From the NCBI GenBank assembly GCA_902464645.1, contig CABQKL010000035.1:1-17230 (forward strand): DNA of 17,230 nt, read 5' to 3'. The DNA is from an uncultured Collinsella sp. (GTDB lineage Bacteria > Actinomycetota > Coriobacteriia > Coriobacteriales > Coriobacteriaceae). A program made the translations under genes and the position numbers. Positions within the stretch are counted from its first letter, which is position 1. Every line of letters begins with the position of its first letter. Below, piece after piece: positions 14,299-17,230 of this stretch. The notes below the pieces were generated by a model. The model ran no database searches. It was not told where the DNA came from and saw only the letters and a list, made by a program, of their open reading frames with translations.

Positions 14299-15405
14299 AT
14301 GGCGATTACCATCGATATCGACACCGCACGCCCCTACCAGGTGCACGTCGGCACTTTTTTGCTGGAGCAGGCAGGTCCGCTCGTCCGTGCCACCACTGGC
14401 GGCACCCGCGCCGTCATCGTGACGGACACCAATGTGGGCCCGCTCTACCAGATGCCCGTTAAGCAGAGCCTGGAGGCGTCAGGCTATGAGGTAAGCATCT
14501 GCACCTTCGAGGCCGGCGAGGCACACAAGCGTGCCGAGACCTACATTGCCATCCTGGAGTTTGTTGCCGAGCATGAGCTTTCCCGCTCCGACGTGATCGT
14601 GGCACTCGGCGGCGGCGTCGTGGGCGACGTGGCCGGCTTTGTGGCCGCCACCTACATGCGCGGCTGCAAGTTTGTGCAGATCCCCACGAGTCTGCTCGCT
14701 ATGGTTGATTCGTCGGTGGGCGGCAAGACGGCCATCGACCTCGCTGCCGGCAAAAACCTGGCCGGCGCCTTTTGGCAGCCGAGTGTGGTCATTGCCGACG
14801 TGGGGTGTCTCGCCACCCTCACGCCCGAGCAGTTCGCCGACGGCTGCGGCGAGGTCATCAAGCACGCCGTGATCGCCGACCCCGAGCTTTTCACCGAGCT
14901 GGAGAAGACCCCGCTCACGCTGGAGCTTCTCAACAAGGACGTGGCTCGTGTAGCGCTCATCATCGCCCGCAATATCGACATTAAACGCGCCGTGGTCGTT
15001 GCCGACGAGCGCGAGACCAACCAGCGCAAGCTCCTCAACTTTGGACACAGCGCCGGACACGCCGTCGAGGCCTGCGAGCACTTTGAGCTCGGCCACGGCA
15101 ACTGTGTGTCGATCGGCATGGGCATCATCACGCGCGCCGCGGCCCTGCATGGCGTTTGCGATGCTGAGCTGCCCGATCGTATTGAGGAGCTCTGCGCCCG
15201 CCACGGCCTCAAGACCCGCTGCGACCTAGATGCCGATGCCGTCTTTGCCGAGGCACTCCACGATAAAAAGCGCGCGGGCGACACCATCGACCTGGTAATT
15301 CCGCACGGCATTGGCCGTTGCAGCATCGACCGCACACCGCTTTCCACCTTTCACGATCTAATTGCCGAGGGCCTCGGCCAGAAGGGAGACGCTTCCGCAT
15401 GCTAG
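14299..15405 (+). CDS. aroB: 3-dehydroquinate synthase
   Basis: AroB converts DAHP to 3-dehydroquinate using NAD and a divalent metal, the second shikimate step. The 368 residues match the family length. Seen: GEAHKR (73-78), ALGGGVVGDVAGFVAATYMR (102-121), PTSLLAMVDSSVGGKTAID (129-147), KNLAGAFWQP (152-161), DGCGEVIKH (181-189) and NFGHSAGHAVE (247-257). E185, H250 and H266 fit the three metal ligands. ATG at 14299 is preceded by AAAGGA at a nine-base spacing. The end overlaps aroA by seven bases, which suggests translational coupling. The gap of 36 bases after tyrA holds only the ribosome site. No fusion or truncation is seen. Confidence 0.96.
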   Translation: MAITIDIDTARPYQVHVGTFLLEQAGPLVRATTGGTRAVIVTDTNVGPLYQMPVKQSLEASGYEVSICTFEAGEAHKRAETYIAILEFVAEHELSRSDVIVALGGGVVGDVAGFVAATYMRGCKFVQIPTSLLAMVDSSVGGKTAIDLAAGKNLAGAFWQPSVVIADVGCLATLTPEQFADGCGEVIKHAVIADPELFTELEKTPLTLELLNKDVARVALIIARNIDIKRAVVVADERETNQRKLLNFGHSAGHAVEACEHFELGHGNCVSIGMGIITRAAALHGVCDAELPDRIEELCARHGLKTRCDLDADAVFAEALHDKKRAGDTIDLVIPHGIGRCSIDRTPLSTFHDLIAEGLGQKGDASAC

Positions 15406-16718
15406 CCCGCATCATCCCGTCCCCGCTCAAGGGCACTGTTCCCGCCATCGCGTCCAAGTCGATGGCGCACCGCCTCATCATCTGCGCAGCACTCGCCAAC
15501 GGTGAGACACACGTCGCCTGCAATACCACCTGCGCCGACATCGAGGCCACGGTCCGCTGCCTTACGGCACTCGGCGCCCGCATCGAGACCGTCGAGGACG
15601 GATTCCAGGTTCATCCAACCATGAAAAGCGTTGAATTTGGCCTGCTCAAGGCCCTTGCCGGCGGCACGCTCGACTGCGGAGAGAGCGGCTCCACGCTCCG
15701 CTTTATGCTGCCCGTCGCCTGCGCGCTGGGAGCAGAGGCCACATTTGTGGGCCAGGGCCGTCTGGGCGCCCGCCCGCTCTCCCCGCTCTCGGACGAGATC
15801 ATCGCCGCCGGCTGCGACCTGCAGGGTCTGGGCGGCTTTCCGCTCAAGACGAGCGGCCGCATGCGCCCGGGCACCTTTGTGCTGCCGGGCAATGTGAGCT
15901 CGCAGTACATCTCGGGCCTGCTGCTGGCGGCCCCGCTGCTGTCCCAGCCCTCCTGCGTGCAGGTGACCGGGCTCATCGAAAGCCGCCCCTACATCAACCT
16001 CACGATCCAGGCCATGAAGGCCTTCGGCGTCGAGGTCAACGTCGAGCGTATCCCCGCCAAGAATGGAAAGCCCGAGGTCACAAACTTCCGCGTAAACAGC
16101 GGCTCGTACCGCACGCCCGGCAGCGTGGCCGTCGAGGGCGATTGGTCCAATGCGGCCTTTTGGCTGTGCGCCGGCGCCATCGGCTCCGACCCCATCACCG
16201 TGGAAGGCGTGTCGCTGAGCTCCGCGCAGGGCGACCGCAACGTGCTCGCCGCGCTTTCGCGCTTTGGCGCCCGCATCGTGCGCTCCACCAACGCCGCCAC
16301 CGTGCAGTCCGACAAGCTCGCCGGCTTCGAGATGAGCGCCCACGACATTCCCGACCTGGTACCCGTCATCTCTGCCGTGGCATCGCTGGCGCAGGGCCGC
16401 ACCTTCATCCGCGACTGCGCCCGCCTGCGCATCAAGGAATCCGATCGCCTGGTCACCACCACCCGCGAGCTCACCGCGCTGGGCGCACAGGTGCGCATTG
16501 CCGGCGACGACCTCATCATCAAGGGCGTCGACGCCTTTACCGGCGGCGAGGTCGATTCGCACAACGACCATCGCATCGCCATGATGGCCGCCATCGCCGC
16601 GAGCCGTGCTACCGGCGAGGTCGTGATCCACGGCGCCGAGGCCGTCAACAAGTCCTATCCCGATTTCTTCGACCACTTCCGTCTGCTGGGCGGCAAGGTC
16701 ACGCTCGAGGAGGAATAG
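15399..16718 (+). CDS. aroA: 3-phosphoshikimate 1-carboxyvinyltransferase (EPSP synthase)
   Basis: AroA transfers the enolpyruvyl group of phosphoenolpyruvate to shikimate 3-phosphate, the step before chorismate synthase. The 439 residues contain the substrate loop SKSMAHR (19-25, K20 and R25), GESGSTLRF (94-102), SSQYISG (167-173), DIPDLVPV (316-323, catalytic-type D319), KESDR (346-350, E347) and HNDHRIAMM (388-396, R392). The loop at 94-102 replaces the GNAGTAMRP seen in the E. coli enzyme: Phe stands where E. coli has Pro101. ATG at 15399 lies inside the end of aroB; a GGGAG site is ten bases upstream. In-frame codons back to 15318 would overlap aroB deeply and lack a ribosome site. aroC starts one base after the stop. 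Confidence 0.95.
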   Translation: MLARIIPSPLKGTVPAIASKSMAHRLIICAALANGETHVACNTTCADIEATVRCLTALGARIETVEDGFQVHPTMKSVEFGLLKALAGGTLDCGESGSTLRFMLPVACALGAEATFVGQGRLGARPLSPLSDEIIAAGCDLQGLGGFPLKTSGRMRPGTFVLPGNVSSQYISGLLLAAPLLSQPSCVQVTGLIESRPYINLTIQAMKAFGVEVNVERIPAKNGKPEVTNFRVNSGSYRTPGSVAVEGDWSNAAFWLCAGAIGSDPITVEGVSLSSAQGDRNVLAALSRFGARIVRSTNAATVQSDKLAGFEMSAHDIPDLVPVISAVASLAQGRTFIRDCARLRIKESDRLVTTTRELTALGAQVRIAGDDLIIKGVDAFTGGEVDSHNDHRIAMMAAIAASRATGEVVIHGAEAVNKSYPDFFDHFRLLGGKVTLEEE

Positions 16719-16719
16719 C

Positions 16720-17230
16720 ATGTCCTCGACCTTTGGCAACGTTTTGCATCTGAGCATCTTTGGCCAGTCGCACTCCCCTGCTATCGGCTGCTCACTCGAC
16801 GGCATTCCTGCCGGTATCGCCGTTGACCAAGATGCGCTGCAGACCTTTTTGAACCGTCGCGCCCCCGGTCGCGACGAGACCGCAACCAAGCGCCGCGAGG
16901 CCGACGCCGCGCATATCATCGCCGGTGTGGTCGATGGGCACACCACTGGCGCACCCATCGCAGCAATTATCGAGAACGCCAACACGCGCTCCAAAGACTA
17001 TTCCGAGCTGCGCCGCAAGCCCCGCCCCGGGCACGCAGACTTTCCCGCGCGCGTGAAGTACCACAACATGCATGACGTCGCCGGCGGCGGACACTTCTCC
17101 GGCCGCCTGACGGCCCCCTTGTGCATCGCCGGCGGCATCGCGCTGCAGGCACTCGAGGCCCGCGGCATTCGGGTGATGGCACATGTGGCGCAGATTGGCG
17201 GTATCTCCGACCTGCCGATGGACGATATGG
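16720..17230 (+). CDS. aroC: Chorismate synthase (3' end cut by window)
   Basis: AroC makes chorismate from EPSP with reduced FMN, the last shared step of aromatic synthesis. The first 170 residues are present. Seen: FGQSHSPAIG (14-23; the family usually has FGESHG), DGIPAGI, NRRAPGRDE, TKRREAD, GVVDGHTTGAPIAAIIEN, RPGHADF, and AGGGHFSGRLTAP, where the FMN/substrate region begins. The family places a catalytic His in the FGxSH motif. AGGAGG lies six bases before the ATG at 16720, and the gap to aroA is one base, so it is part of the same operon. The frame is open to the window edge with no frameshift. Confidence 0.93.
   Translation, partial: MSSTFGNVLHLSIFGQSHSPAIGCSLDGIPAGIAVDQDALQTFLNRRAPGRDETATKRREADAAHIIAGVVDGHTTGAPIAAIIENANTRSKDYSELRRKPRPGHADFPARVKYHNMHDVAGGGHFSGRLTAPLCIAGGIALQALEARGIRVMAHVAQIGGISDLPMDDM

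Noticed and set aside
15402..16994. 530-codon minus-strand open frame
   Set aside because: It is antisense to aroA and aroC, both with catalytic motifs and tight operon spacing. No ribosome site or family feature is seen.
1..17230. A defence system, CRISPR array, secondary-metabolite cluster or transposon
   Set aside because: Both strands were read for direct repeats, transposase or nuclease motifs and unusual composition. Every long frame with supporting signals is a core housekeeping gene or one of the two described unknowns.

Overview
The window is an ordinary-looking piece of high-GC bacterial chromosome (roughly 60% G+C by eye). Short intergenic gaps, several TTG/GTG starts, a complete rod-shape gene cluster and the style of the proteins suggest an actinobacterium of the Coriobacteriia, Collinsella-like. 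That placement is an impression from protein and gene-order similarity, not a search result.

The left part, 1-12119, is entirely minus-strand. Read in transcription order (right to left) it holds a tRNA-Arg(CCG) with its own promoter and an intrinsic terminator (12160-11996), then a cation-type P-type ATPase with a long basic C-terminal tail (11967-9229), a gap with a strong nested palindrome (9176-9218), and an uncharacterised zinc-ribbon/one-TM protein (9066-7912). Next come a cytosolic cyclophilin and a TPR/one-TM protein (7806-5956) behind a good promoter. Last is the elongasome cluster mreB-mreC-mreD-mrdA(PBP2)-rodA (5840 to beyond the left edge). The mre/mrd/rod products form one machine: MreB filaments, the MreC/MreD membrane scaffold, and the RodA glycosyltransferase with the PBP2 transpeptidase for side-wall peptidoglycan synthesis.

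The right part, 12251-17230, is plus-strand and divergent from the tRNA. It is a tightly packed aromatic amino acid operon: aroF (DAHP synthase with an N-terminal regulatory domain), tyrA (prephenate dehydrogenase without an ACT domain), aroB, aroA and the start of aroC. These cover entry into the shikimate pathway, several steps to chorismate, and the tyrosine branch. A terminator-like hairpin lies in the aroF leader where there is no upstream plus-strand gene to terminate, so it looks like an attenuator. It sits inside a 24-codon ORF that may be leaderless and whose stop overlaps the aroF start.

I found no CRISPR array, insertion sequence, integrase, toxin-antitoxin pair or recognisable defence system. 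The points most worth a second look are the aro leader, the palindrome at 9176-9218, the two uncharacterised bitopic membrane proteins around the cyclophilin, the tailed P-type ATPase, and the PBP2 with an extra N-terminal membrane segment.
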